DNA from: JBLHLB01 sp047618505
GTDB lineage: Bacteria > Planctomycetota > UBA1135 > GCA-002686595
NCBI GenBank assembly: GCA_047618505.1
Contig: JBLHLB010000104.1
Coordinates: forward strand, 1-11,272
Length of the DNA: 11,272 bases
Reading direction: 5' to 3'
Shown here: piece by piece, positions 1-5,539 of the stretch
Position numbering within the stretch: the first letter of the stretch is position 1
How the letters are laid out: each line of letters opens with the position of its first letter
Notes under the pieces: generated by a model
The model's input: the letters and a program-made list of their open reading frames with translations, nothing else
Told to the model about the DNA's origin: nothing
Databases searched by the model: none
Translations under genes and position numbers: made by a program

Positions 1-1
1 G

Positions 2-364
2 CAAACGCCGTCGAACGCCTACGCGGCCGCCGGCACCTATGACGTGACCCTGACCGCTACGGGCCCCGGTGGCGCCGACGGTGAGACGAAGATCGGTTAC
101 ATCGTCGTCACGGAGCCGGCCCCCGTGGCCGAGTTCTCCGCAGATGTGTTGACTGGAGCCGCTCCTTTGAGCGTCAACTTCTCCGATCTCTCCACCGGCG
201 CAGTCACGAGCTGGGCCTGGGACTTCGGGGACGGCAACACGTCGACGCTACAGAACCCGGCAAATGCCTACGCGGCCGCCGGTACCTTTGACGTGACGCT
301 GACCGTGACGGGCCCCGGTGGCGTGGACGCGGAAATTAAAGTGGGCTACATCGTCGTGACCCCC
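2..364 (+). repeat. Tandem PKD-coding DNA repeat, 249-bp (83-residue) period
   Basis: Bases 2-115 realign to 251-364 with a constant offset of 249 bp and no indel. A 17-bp stretch starting at 17 and again at 266 (gcctacgcggccgccgg) is identical, as is the block coding TGPGG and the YIVVT block. The encoded units differ at only a few residues in the compared part. Further copies probably lie upstream of the window. Confidence 0.8.
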
Positions 365-367
365 TGA
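2..367 (+). CDS. PKD-repeat secreted protein, C-terminal fragment (5' end outside window)
   Basis: The reading frame is open from the left edge and ends at TGA 365-367, giving the last 121 residues of a longer protein. Visible are the tail of one PKD (polycystic kidney disease) domain (residues 1-37) and one complete PKD domain (about 41-120) with the diagnostic core WDFGDG at 73-78, then the strand pattern AGTFDVTLTVTGPGG and IKVGYIVVT. PKD domains are Ig-like beta-sandwich modules that act as spacers or binding modules in exported proteins, so an extracellular or cell-surface role is expected. The protein stops one residue after the last PKD strand, so there is no C-terminal anchor, sorting signal or secretion tail. 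The GTG at 44 is an internal valine (DVTLT), not a start. Domain call is strong; the function of the whole protein cannot be told from this end. Confidence 0.9.
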   Translation, partial: QTPSNAYAAAGTYDVTLTATGPGGADGETKIGYIVVTEPAPVAEFSADVLTGAAPLSVNFSDLSTGAVTSWAWDFGDGNTSTLQNPANAYAAAGTFDVTLTVTGPGGVDAEIKVGYIVVTP

Positions 368-381
368 GAAACGAAGGGGTG

Positions 382-412
382 AAGCCGGGGCTCTTTAGGT
401 GAGGCCCGGCTT
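382..412 (+). terminator. Hairpin just after the PKD gene (weak terminator candidate)
   Basis: An 8-bp perfect inverted repeat AAGCCGGG / CCCGGCTT (382-389 and 405-412) encloses a 15-nt loop and starts 15 nt after the PKD stop codon. No real T-tract follows (ttataaac), so it may be an mRNA 3'-end stabilising stem or a weak terminator rather than the main stop. Confidence 0.45.
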
Positions 413-447
413 ATAAACGACTCGCGGTGAGCCGCCCCTGGTTCTTG

Positions 448-488
448 GCTGCACCCGGACTCCCAATGGAGTTCCGGGTGCAGCTTTT
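448..488 (+). terminator. Rho-independent terminator of the PKD gene
   Basis: A strong stem pairs GCTGCACCCGG (448-458) with CCGGGTGCAGC (474-484), extended inward by ACTCC/GGAGT with one bulged T at 473 and a CAAT loop. It is followed directly by TTTT (485-488). The T-tract lies only on the plus-strand side, so it terminates plus-strand transcription arriving from the PKD gene. Confidence 0.85.
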
Positions 489-527
489 CCGCTTTCTAGA
501 GATATGGCTGGGCGCTGAACTCTCATG

Positions 528-533
528 AGAGGA
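528..533 (+). promoter_or_regulatory. Shine-Dalgarno of the decayed gene at 538
   Basis: AGAGGA ends four bases before ATG 538. This is a recognisable ribosome binding site although the downstream reading frame breaks after 13 codons. It supports the view that 538 was once a real gene start. Confidence 0.5.
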
Positions 534-537
534 CCGC

Positions 538-1063
538 ATGCTCTACTCCAAGCGAATGACCCCCAGATGTAGAACTTGAGGTACTTGGGGCGTCGGCTTT
601 AGTTGAGGCGTCCGCCTGCGTTTGGCCCCCAGCCTCCGCTCTCGCTGCGTCATCAAGTGCGCAATCAAGCATCACGGGTTCGGTCTATGACGGCAGCCGA
701 GGCCCCTTGCTTTCGGGTCAGGTGTAGCACGTGACTGGACTGGTAACGGTCCCCAACGCAGGAACCTTGGTGGTTCAGCCTGGCGCAATCCTCAAGTTCA
801 ACTCCGGGACACGCTTCTCAGCTCGTCAAGCCCTTTGGTTTCCTGGCTGCAGGATCCGCATCTCTGACCTCTATCGATAGCGAAGAGGTGGGCACACCAA
901 TCCAGCTCGAGTTGCCGCGCTCGACAGCTTTGATCGGAATTTAAGTTGGGATGCAGGGTCAGATGGGAATCCTCGGCGGTCCCCCGGCCGGTGGGACAAC
1001 GCATCTCGTCCCTCTGATCCTTGCGCCCTCCGTCACATAGACCGGCGCGTTAGCTCGCTCTAG
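538..1063 (+). pseudogene. Decayed secreted beta-helix-like protein gene (multiple frameshifts plus a nonsense codon)
   Basis: No intact gene spans 368-1144, but the plus strand holds a protein-like text broken across frames. ATG 538 gives 13 codons, then TGA at 577. One frame shift on, a frame open from 560 reads a hydrophobic, Ala-rich signal-peptide-like stretch (ASALVEASACVWPPASALAA). The same frame continues into SITGSVYDGSRGPLLSGQV, meets TAG at 725-727 where a Tyr codon would fit, then reads HVTGLVTVPNAGTLVVQPG and AILKFNSGTRFSA. Near 831 the frame shifts to FLAAGSASLTSIDSEEVGTP, ending at TAA 942; from about 941 the earlier frame resumes with a GSDGNP...SPGRWDN block to TAG 1061-1063. 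The 'HVTGxVTVPxGxTLxVQPGxILKF' pattern is familiar from the first turns of right-handed parallel beta-helix exoproteins. Only about 175 codons remain, so the 3' part is also lost. Assembly error is possible but four lesions in 500 bp argue for decay. Confidence 0.75.
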
Positions 1064-1070
1064 CGCGGTC
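1040..1070. other. Imperfect hairpin at the end of the pseudogene remnant
   Basis: GACCG-G-CG(C) at 1040-1048 can pair with (G)CGCGGTC at 1063-1070 with one bulged G and a loop of about 14 nt. It lies at the last stop of the decayed gene and has no T-tract on either strand. Any role as a terminator is weak. Confidence 0.25.
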
Positions 1071-1103
1071 AATCCACAACACCGAGCACCCCCGAACCAC
1101 CCC

Positions 1104-1127
1104 CGATCCAGACCACAGCTGGGATCG
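1104..1127 (-). terminator. Hairpin downstream of the pilin operon (possible terminator)
   Basis: On the minus strand CGATCCCAG pairs with CTGGATCG (8 bp with one bulged C, 7-nt loop), 17 nt after the stop codon of the last operon gene at 1145. The following sequence is G-rich, not a T-tract, so this is not a classical intrinsic terminator. It is the best candidate for the operon's 3' end. Confidence 0.35.
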
Positions 1128-1144
1128 AGGCACGGCTGTTCGAA

Positions 1145-1618
1145 CTAGGCCGCGGTCGGCTCTTTCGTTTCCTTCGCACGCGGAGTCTCTCGCGCGGCGA
1201 AGGCTTCATTAATCAGACTGCAGAGGGGCTGAAAGTGATCACCCTTGCGAATCTTGCATTCGCCCACGGTCTCACCGTTGGCCACGTCGCGGAGATAGTT
1301 CTCCATGCGATGGATCGGACCGACGACCCGAAAGGTCGCCGAGAGTGCGATGAAGGCGAAGAAGGGCAGCAGAATCGCTACGCTCAGGGCAATAACAACC
1401 GCTAACACGCCCGGCAGGGCGGCGATGACTTCAGATCCGTCCTCCGGCAGAGTTGAGGCGACCCGGGTAAGTGTGACGACAAGGAGGAACCCCTGCACGG
1501 CCAGACAGAAACCGCAGGCCAGGGAGACGTTCACGATCCAGCGAATCTGAAAGGCGGGGTTGACGAGCTTCTTCTTACGGCGTGAGAGCATTGAACTGGA
1601 TGTGTAGGTGCGTTTCAC
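1145..1618 (-). CDS. Two-TM membrane protein with HAMP-like domain (pilin operon gene 5)
   Basis: 157 residues. A basic N-terminus (RRKKKLVNPAFQIRW, about 13-27) precedes TM1 (about 29-50), a short periplasmic loop of about 20 residues and TM2 (about 70-96). A cytoplasmic HAMP-like segment follows (97-142) with the conserved Pro (VVGPIHRMENYLRDVANGE) and a second helix starting in the RKGDHFQPLCSLINEAF block. This layout matches small HAMP proteins that resemble the front part of chemoreceptors or histidine kinases but carry no output domain; the C-terminus is only a charged tail. HAMP domains relay conformational change across the membrane; here a partner must supply any output. GTG 1618 overlaps the TGA of the HEAT gene as GTGA, indicating translational coupling; an internal ATG at 1591 is a less likely start. 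Family call fairly sure, role in the operon unknown. Confidence 0.8.
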   Translation of the reverse strand: MKRTYTSSSMLSRRKKKLVNPAFQIRWIVNVSLACGFCLAVQGFLLVVTLTRVASTLPEDGSEVIAALPGVLAVVIALSVAILLPFFAFIALSATFRVVGPIHRMENYLRDVANGETVGECKIRKGDHFQPLCSLINEAFAARETPRAKETKEPTAA

Positions 1619-2919
1619 GAGTCTTTACCGGAGTACTCAAGGACGATCTCGTCCCATTGGTCGGGGTCGGAGGGATGATCTTGGCCAGTGAGGGCCTTGA
1701 GGGCCGTCCAGGCGGCGCGCCATACGGGCTCTTCGTCGTAACGCAGAACCTTGGCCAGGCGTGGAAGAGCGGACTCTATGTTGCAGGCGGCGAGGACATC
1801 ACAAACATGGGCGCGGACCGCGGCCGAGTCATGCTCGAGCAGATCGATCAAGCGGGAGCTGAAGTCTTGGCGGTAGAGTCGACGCAGGGAGAGTTCGCGC
1901 AGGGCATCAAAGACGGCAGCGTCGCTGTCGGACTCGAGCTGCAACAGATAGCCGGGGGCCTCCTCTGCGAACCAACGATTCTCCGCCGCGAGCCAGCTGC
2001 GCCAGCGCGACGCATCGGCACGCAATTGAACCCCACTCACCTGCACCAGGGCCCTGTGCGAGCTGGTCACTACGGAGGAGTCCGCGTCGGCGAGCAGATC
2101 GACCAAAACGGGCAAAGCCTCGCGCCGTCCAAGCTCCGCGAGAGCCCGTGTAAGGGCGGCCCGAACCCCCGGGTGCTCGTGTCTGGCATAGGGCGTGATC
2201 TGATCCACCAGGGCCTTGCGCTGACTCACCGTCAGTTCGGCGGCCAAGCGTCCAATCTCCGCCAGGGCGACGCCAGCGGCCCGCTCATCGCTGCGCATGG
2301 CGGTAACCAGTGGATCCACCGCATCGGCCGAACCTGACCGCCCCATGGCCCGTAGTCCGGAGGTGAGCATCTCATCAGGCATGCGCGACCAAAGACGCTC
2401 TAGTTGTCCGAAGGCACGCGGGTCCCGGGCCAGGACCTGCCCGAGTGATCGCTCAAAGACGTTGCGCAGACGGCGACGCAGAGCCTTGGACGGTGGCTCA
2501 TCCCAACCAGCCAGCTCCACGGCCAAGGACATCTCATCGGCGCTGCCGTGGGCTCCGACGATCTCAAGCGCTGCGAGACGTTGCGGACCAAATTGCGACC
2601 AGTCCAATTCGGTACGCAGGAAGACGAAGAGATCCGCGGCCTGGGGAGCGGCGAGCACATCCAGGAGTAGCTCTCGTTCCGCCGGCTCCAGGACGTGGCC
2701 TGGCTCCTCGAAGGCATTGTCCACGAAGGCCTGAAACAACGCGGGTCGGCAGAGCGGTACCAGTCCTTCGATCTCAGAAACCGCTTCGCTGTGATCCACT
2801 TCCACAAGCTGCGGTCCTTGAATAGTTCCCATCAACTCGCGCACACGCACAAGGGCTTCCCCGTCGCCGCTTCCGGCGAATAAGGTGAGAAGAACGGTGG
2901 AGGGGAACAGGAAGACCAT
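1615..2919 (-). CDS. Exported HEAT-repeat protein (pilin operon gene 4)
   Basis: 434 residues starting with a short hydrophobic export signal (MVFLFPSTVLLTLFAGSGDG), so it probably acts in the periplasm or on the envelope. An acidic N-terminal helical region (about 21-180) is followed by HEAT-type helical pairs at about 183-210, 249-280, 281-313, 334-362, 363-392 and 396-428, with motifs such as DPLVTAMRSDERAAGVALAE and HPGVRAALTRALAELG. Two repeats end in a linker of the form ALxxxxGxxxxxDxxxWxxx (290-309 and 407-425), a pattern I associate with planctomycete HEAT proteins. HEAT solenoids bind other proteins; with pilin genes upstream, a scaffold or assembly factor for the pilus-like fibre is an inference. 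ATG 2919 lies 4 nt after the stop of the PilX-like gene with no clear Shine-Dalgarno, suggesting reinitiation. The long plus-strand frame opposite (1582-2337) is a shadow. Confidence 0.85.
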   Translation of the reverse strand: MVFLFPSTVLLTLFAGSGDGEALVRVRELMGTIQGPQLVEVDHSEAVSEIEGLVPLCRPALFQAFVDNAFEEPGHVLEPAERELLLDVLAAPQAADLFVFLRTELDWSQFGPQRLAALEIVGAHGSADEMSLAVELAGWDEPPSKALRRRLRNVFERSLGQVLARDPRAFGQLERLWSRMPDEMLTSGLRAMGRSGSADAVDPLVTAMRSDERAAGVALAEIGRLAAELTVSQRKALVDQITPYARHEHPGVRAALTRALAELGRREALPVLVDLLADADSSVVTSSHRALVQVSGVQLRADASRWRSWLAAENRWFAEEAPGYLLQLESDSDAAVFDALRELSLRRLYRQDFSSRLIDLLEHDSAAVRAHVCDVLAACNIESALPRLAKVLRYDEEPVWRAAWTALKALTGQDHPSDPDQWDEIVLEYSGKDS

Positions 2920-2923
2920 GGTT

Positions 2924-4156
2924 TCAGTTGGTGTCCGGCGTGCCTTTTGACCAAGAGATCACTTCGTATTCAATGGGAACACCGTCATCGAAGAGAAGGT
3001 TCTCGTCGAAGTGCATACCCGCATTGCTCTCAAGCAATAGGGACGCGCCGTAGGCGGCTCCGTAGATCTCGAAGTTGCTACCCACCACGAGGTCCGTTTC
3101 CGGAGCATAGATCACGCCCTGAAAGCTCGCGTTCGAACTCAACTCGAAGTCGTAGGTGGAAGCGAGGGCGGGGTCCCAGGCGACATTTAGGAGCACATCG
3201 CGGGCGTCGCCGGTGATCGTCGTGATGTCGGAGTTGCTTCGCAGCTCTACGTCACCGGTGCAGTGAATTTCCACAGGACCGCCGGAGGCGTCGATCAAGA
3301 GCGCCGAATTCGACCGCATGACGAAGTCGTCCAATACGATTCTCGCCGGCCCTACGATCGACAGCTCTCCACCACGGTCGATGAGCAGCTTATTCAGGTG
3401 AATATCCCCGGGACCAATTGTTTTCGTGCCGCGAATTTTCCGGGATCCCGAAGTGCCGATGGACGGTACAGCGATCGGATCAAGGTCTACCAAATCTTCG
3501 TTGGAAGAGATCACGCCAAGGACCGTCGACCCTGGTGCAGCCTGATCCACCACACCGTCGGGGCCCGCCATAACATTGCCGTAGACCGTGGTATTGGACT
3601 GGAGTTCGATGTCCTCATTGGAACCGACATCAGCCAATTCCCCCGGGTTGTCCGAGTCGTAGGGACCGGCTGTGGAGTCGTAGCTGTCCACCAGTGAGTT
3701 GCTCTCCATCACAACGCCATCGGACCCGAAGACGGCGTAGCGGAATATTCCGTTGGGAACCGCACGGGCCACGATCACATTGACCGCCTGGGTCCTTCCG
3801 TCCCAGGCGCGCGAGGTGATACGCAGGCGATCCGAAGCAAGGTCGGGGTCATCATTCCCGAGGGTGACCTCGACCTCGATCTGATCGGATCCAAAAGCAA
3901 CCGGATCGGCGAACCTCTCAGCGAGGGCCTCTTTGTCAGAAGCCTCCAGGGTTGCCCAGGCTTCGTTCAGGCCAGCTTCAGCCAGCTCGAAGGCCCGCAT
4001 CGATTCCCGAGCCTTGCGACTCTCTAGGAAACCCGATCCTGTCATGGAAACCATAGCCAGTGAAATACCAGCCAGGACCATGGCCAATAGAACGACCAGA
4101 ACGATGGACGAGCCCCTGCGGGGCTCGTGAGTACCGTTGGTGTGTCGAATCAACAT
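2924..4156 (-). CDS. PilX-like minor pilin with repetitive C-terminal exodomain (DUF7305-type)
   Basis: 410 residues from ATG 4156. The N-terminus shows the PilX_N pattern: a basic stretch, then RRGSSIVLVVLLAMVLAG and a single TM helix (about 16-38). Next comes the amphipathic continuation ESRKARESMRAFELAEAGL typical of minor pilins packed in a fibre. From about residue 133 a long exodomain begins with a VDSYDSTAGPYDSDNPG motif, characteristic of the domain I know as DUF7305 found behind PilX_N. It then carries repeated Ser-Asn pairs (about 152, 179, 187, 218, 282, 307, 341, 360, 377) in strand-like contexts, suggesting a beta-solenoid. PilX/PilW/PilV-type minor pilins prime or cap type IV pili and T2SS pseudopili and can carry adhesive domains. 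ATG 4156 is chosen over an in-frame TTG at 4162 because AGGA lies 7 nt upstream of the ATG and only 1 nt from the TTG. Adhesion is inference. Confidence 0.85.
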   Translation of the reverse strand: MLIRHTNGTHEPRRGSSIVLVVLLAMVLAGISLAMVSMTGSGFLESRKARESMRAFELAEAGLNEAWATLEASDKEALAERFADPVAFGSDQIEVEVTLGNDDPDLASDRLRITSRAWDGRTQAVNVIVARAVPNGIFRYAVFGSDGVVMESNSLVDSYDSTAGPYDSDNPGELADVGSNEDIELQSNTTVYGNVMAGPDGVVDQAAPGSTVLGVISSNEDLVDLDPIAVPSIGTSGSRKIRGTKTIGPGDIHLNKLLIDRGGELSIVGPARIVLDDFVMRSNSALLIDASGGPVEIHCTGDVELRSNSDITTITGDARDVLLNVAWDPALASTYDFELSSNASFQGVIYAPETDLVVGSNFEIYGAAYGASLLLESNAGMHFDENLLFDDGVPIEYEVISWSKGTPDTN

Positions 4157-4158
4157 AT

Positions 4159-4818
4159 TCAATTCCTAACTCGCGTCGCAGTTGTGACAGATCGGACAAT
4201 TGTACGACCCTCGGAATCCACACCCTCAAGGGCTAGTAGAACGTGGACGGCTTCATCCCTGGCATAGAGCACAAAGCCCGACTCGTCGATCAAGCCGTTC
4301 TCGTTGTCGTCAACACCGTTGACTTCTTCACCGGGGAAGTTCTCGCGCACGCCATGCACAAGCACCAACTCCATTGCCTCCGCCGTTCCGAAGTCCAGAA
4401 TCAGCATCAGCATCCGTTCATCGACGACGCCGTCGCCGTCTTCGTCGGTTCCGTCGTCCGTTTCGCCGTCATCCATGCGTAGTTCAAAGCGCATCGTCCG
4501 CCAATTGCCTTCGCCACTACGCTCGTCAATCCCGTCTATGCGGTCGAAGCTCGCCGTCGTCGTCCAAAGAGGCAAATCCCCTAGGGAGTCCAACAGATCG
4601 CTGGAAGACAACTCAAGTTCGCCCCGAATCTTTCCAATGGACTGCCGAAGGCGTTGTTCCAAAGTCACGCGGGAAACGCTTGTCTTGAAGAGACGCGAGG
4701 CCGAGTCTCCCGCACGTGTGATCGAGACGATCATGAGAGAGAGAATGCTCACCGCGATCATGACCTCGATGAGAGTCAGTCCGCGCCGGCTCGCCGAGGG
4801 GCTATGGGCTGGAGTCAT
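4159..4818 (-). CDS. Type IV prepilin-like protein, PilW/GspJ-like (pilin operon gene 2)
   Basis: 219 residues. A short basic leader ends RRG and is followed by LTLIEVMIAVSILSLMIVSI, a textbook class III prepilin signal: cleavage by prepilin peptidase after Gly13, mature Leu at +1 and Glu at +5 (Glu18). The hydrophobic helix continues to an amphipathic spine (to about 70) and a beta-rich C-terminal domain. Two acidic loops stand out: DEDGDGVVDE (125-134) and DDNENGLIDE (170-179), which resemble DxDxDG calcium-binding loops, each preceding a beta strand (RMLMLILDFG and SGFVLYARD). Size and layout suit a minor pilin of the PilW or GspJ kind rather than a major pilin; which of the two is not decided. 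ATG 4818 overlaps the TAA of the upstream prepilin gene by one base. Prepilin identity is sure; role in pilus or type II secretion is open. Confidence 0.9.
   Translation of the reverse strand: MTPAHSPSASRRGLTLIEVMIAVSILSLMIVSITRAGDSASRLFKTSVSRVTLEQRLRQSIGKIRGELELSSSDLLDSLGDLPLWTTTASFDRIDGIDERSGEGNWRTMRFELRMDDGETDDGTDEDGDGVVDERMLMLILDFGTAEAMELVLVHGVRENFPGEEVNGVDDNENGLIDESGFVLYARDEAVHVLLALEGVDSEGRTIVRSVTTATRVRN
4164..4167 (-). promoter_or_regulatory. Shine-Dalgarno deciding the PilX-like gene start
   Basis: AGGA on the minus strand, inside the end of the upstream prepilin gene, is 7 nt from ATG 4156. The spacing selects that ATG over the overlapping TTG codon at 4162. Confidence 0.55.
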
Positions 4819-5381
4819 TAGCGATCACCCAGAATTGTACGTGCCATGAGCTCTCGGGGACCTGTTGGTCCGCGCCACTCAATGCGCACATAGACCGGCA
4901 ACACGCGGTAGTTCCCCGAGTGATCTTCCCCGTCGATCACACCGTCAAGATCAAGGTCGCGCGGCATGCCGATGCGAGCGTCGATGATGTCCTCGCGCAA
5001 CGCAAAGACAAGCTGGTCCTCGGGAAGCACTATCTCGCCAACCATGCCGTCCGCGTCGTCACTCAGAGGTTGCAGGCCGCCCACGCTGAAGCTCGAACCG
5101 TCCGCGGTTCCAGGTCCATCTAAATCGTCGCTAGGATCGCTATTGTAGAGAGCAAAGGCCTCATCAAAGGAGACCGCACTCATCGACTCGAGGATCCGCC
5201 GGATCGCCTCGCGGGCGATTGCGCTCTCATGACTCGTATTCCCCAGATCCACCGCGCTCTTCACGGAACGGGAGAATGCAATAAGGGCCACAAGGAACAG
5301 GGTGGTCATCACCGAGAGCTCAAGGACGGTCAGGCCAGCCTTCGCTCCCGACGCGCCCCGCGGCGGTGAGGATCGTTTCAT
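4818..5381 (-). CDS. Type IV prepilin-like protein, PilV/GspI-like (first gene of pilin operon)
   Basis: 187 residues. The leader MKRSSPPRGASGAKAG precedes LTVLELSVMTTLFLVALIAF, giving prepilin peptidase cleavage after Gly16 and Glu at mature position 5 (Glu21). The helix runs on to about residue 70 (AREAIRRILESMSAVSFDEA). The globular part has an acidic, Gly-rich loop (SDDLDGPGTADGSSF, 84-98), a GLQPLSDDADGMVGEIVLPE segment and a DLDLDGVIDGED loop (142-153) that looks like a calcium-binding Asp ladder. It ends in strands (VLPVYVRIEWRGPTGPRE). The pattern fits PilV/GspI-like minor pilins. It is the first gene of the run; ATG 5381 has no obvious Shine-Dalgarno (TTGTAACAA precedes it). No major pilin, ATPase or platform gene is in the window, so those must be encoded elsewhere. 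Confidence 0.88.
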   Translation of the reverse strand: MKRSSPPRGASGAKAGLTVLELSVMTTLFLVALIAFSRSVKSAVDLGNTSHESAIAREAIRRILESMSAVSFDEAFALYNSDPSDDLDGPGTADGSSFSVGGLQPLSDDADGMVGEIVLPEDQLVFALREDIIDARIGMPRDLDLDGVIDGEDHSGNYRVLPVYVRIEWRGPTGPRELMARTILGDR

Positions 5382-5539
5382 TTGTTACAAGAATACAGAA
5401 GGGCAAGAACCCCATGAATCGGTCGCTCGAGCCCGAAGCTGAAGGCTAAATCTCTTCTGGCCCCCCCTTTTCCCTGTAGCCAGCAATTCCCCGGGAGATC
5501 TCGGCTCCGAAGGCCCTGGCACCGCCGGGCGCCCGCTCC
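5382..5539 (-). promoter_or_regulatory. Spacer expected to hold the pilin-operon promoter
   Basis: This 158-bp gap separates two minus-strand operons, so the upstream transcript should end and the pilin-operon transcript begin here. A TATTCT element ending about 11 nt before ATG 5381 could be a -10 box, but no convincing -35 accompanies it. A G7 tract on the minus strand (plus 5461-5467) sits in a purine-rich run. A small hairpin GGCGCC-CGGC-GGTGCC (5518-5533, one G-T pair) lies 6 nt after the 5540 stop codon and lacks a T-tract. None of these sites is firm. Confidence 0.3.

Noticed and set aside
2..367. Treating GTG 44 as the start of a small complete gene
   Set aside because: The frame is open to the window edge and the codons before 44 encode the conserved PKD strand (AGTYDV), so the gene begins outside the window.
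798..1004. A 68-codon minus-strand open frame in the gap before the pilin operon
   Set aside because: It is antisense to the beta-helix pseudogene remnant, and its product looks random.
1582..2337. A 251-codon plus-strand open frame opposite the HEAT gene
   Set aside because: Its translation has no domain-like pattern and it lies fully antisense to a clear HEAT protein embedded in an operon; long shadows are expected in GC-rich DNA.
4154..4162. TTG 4162 as start of the PilX-like gene
   Set aside because: AGGA lies only 1 nt before it, too close; ATG 4156 has the same AGGA at 7 nt.
4304..4849. A 181-codon plus-strand open frame across the prepilin genes
   Set aside because: Ser/Arg-rich translation is the mirror of the Asp/Glu-rich pilin coding sequence; the prepilin signals are on the other strand.
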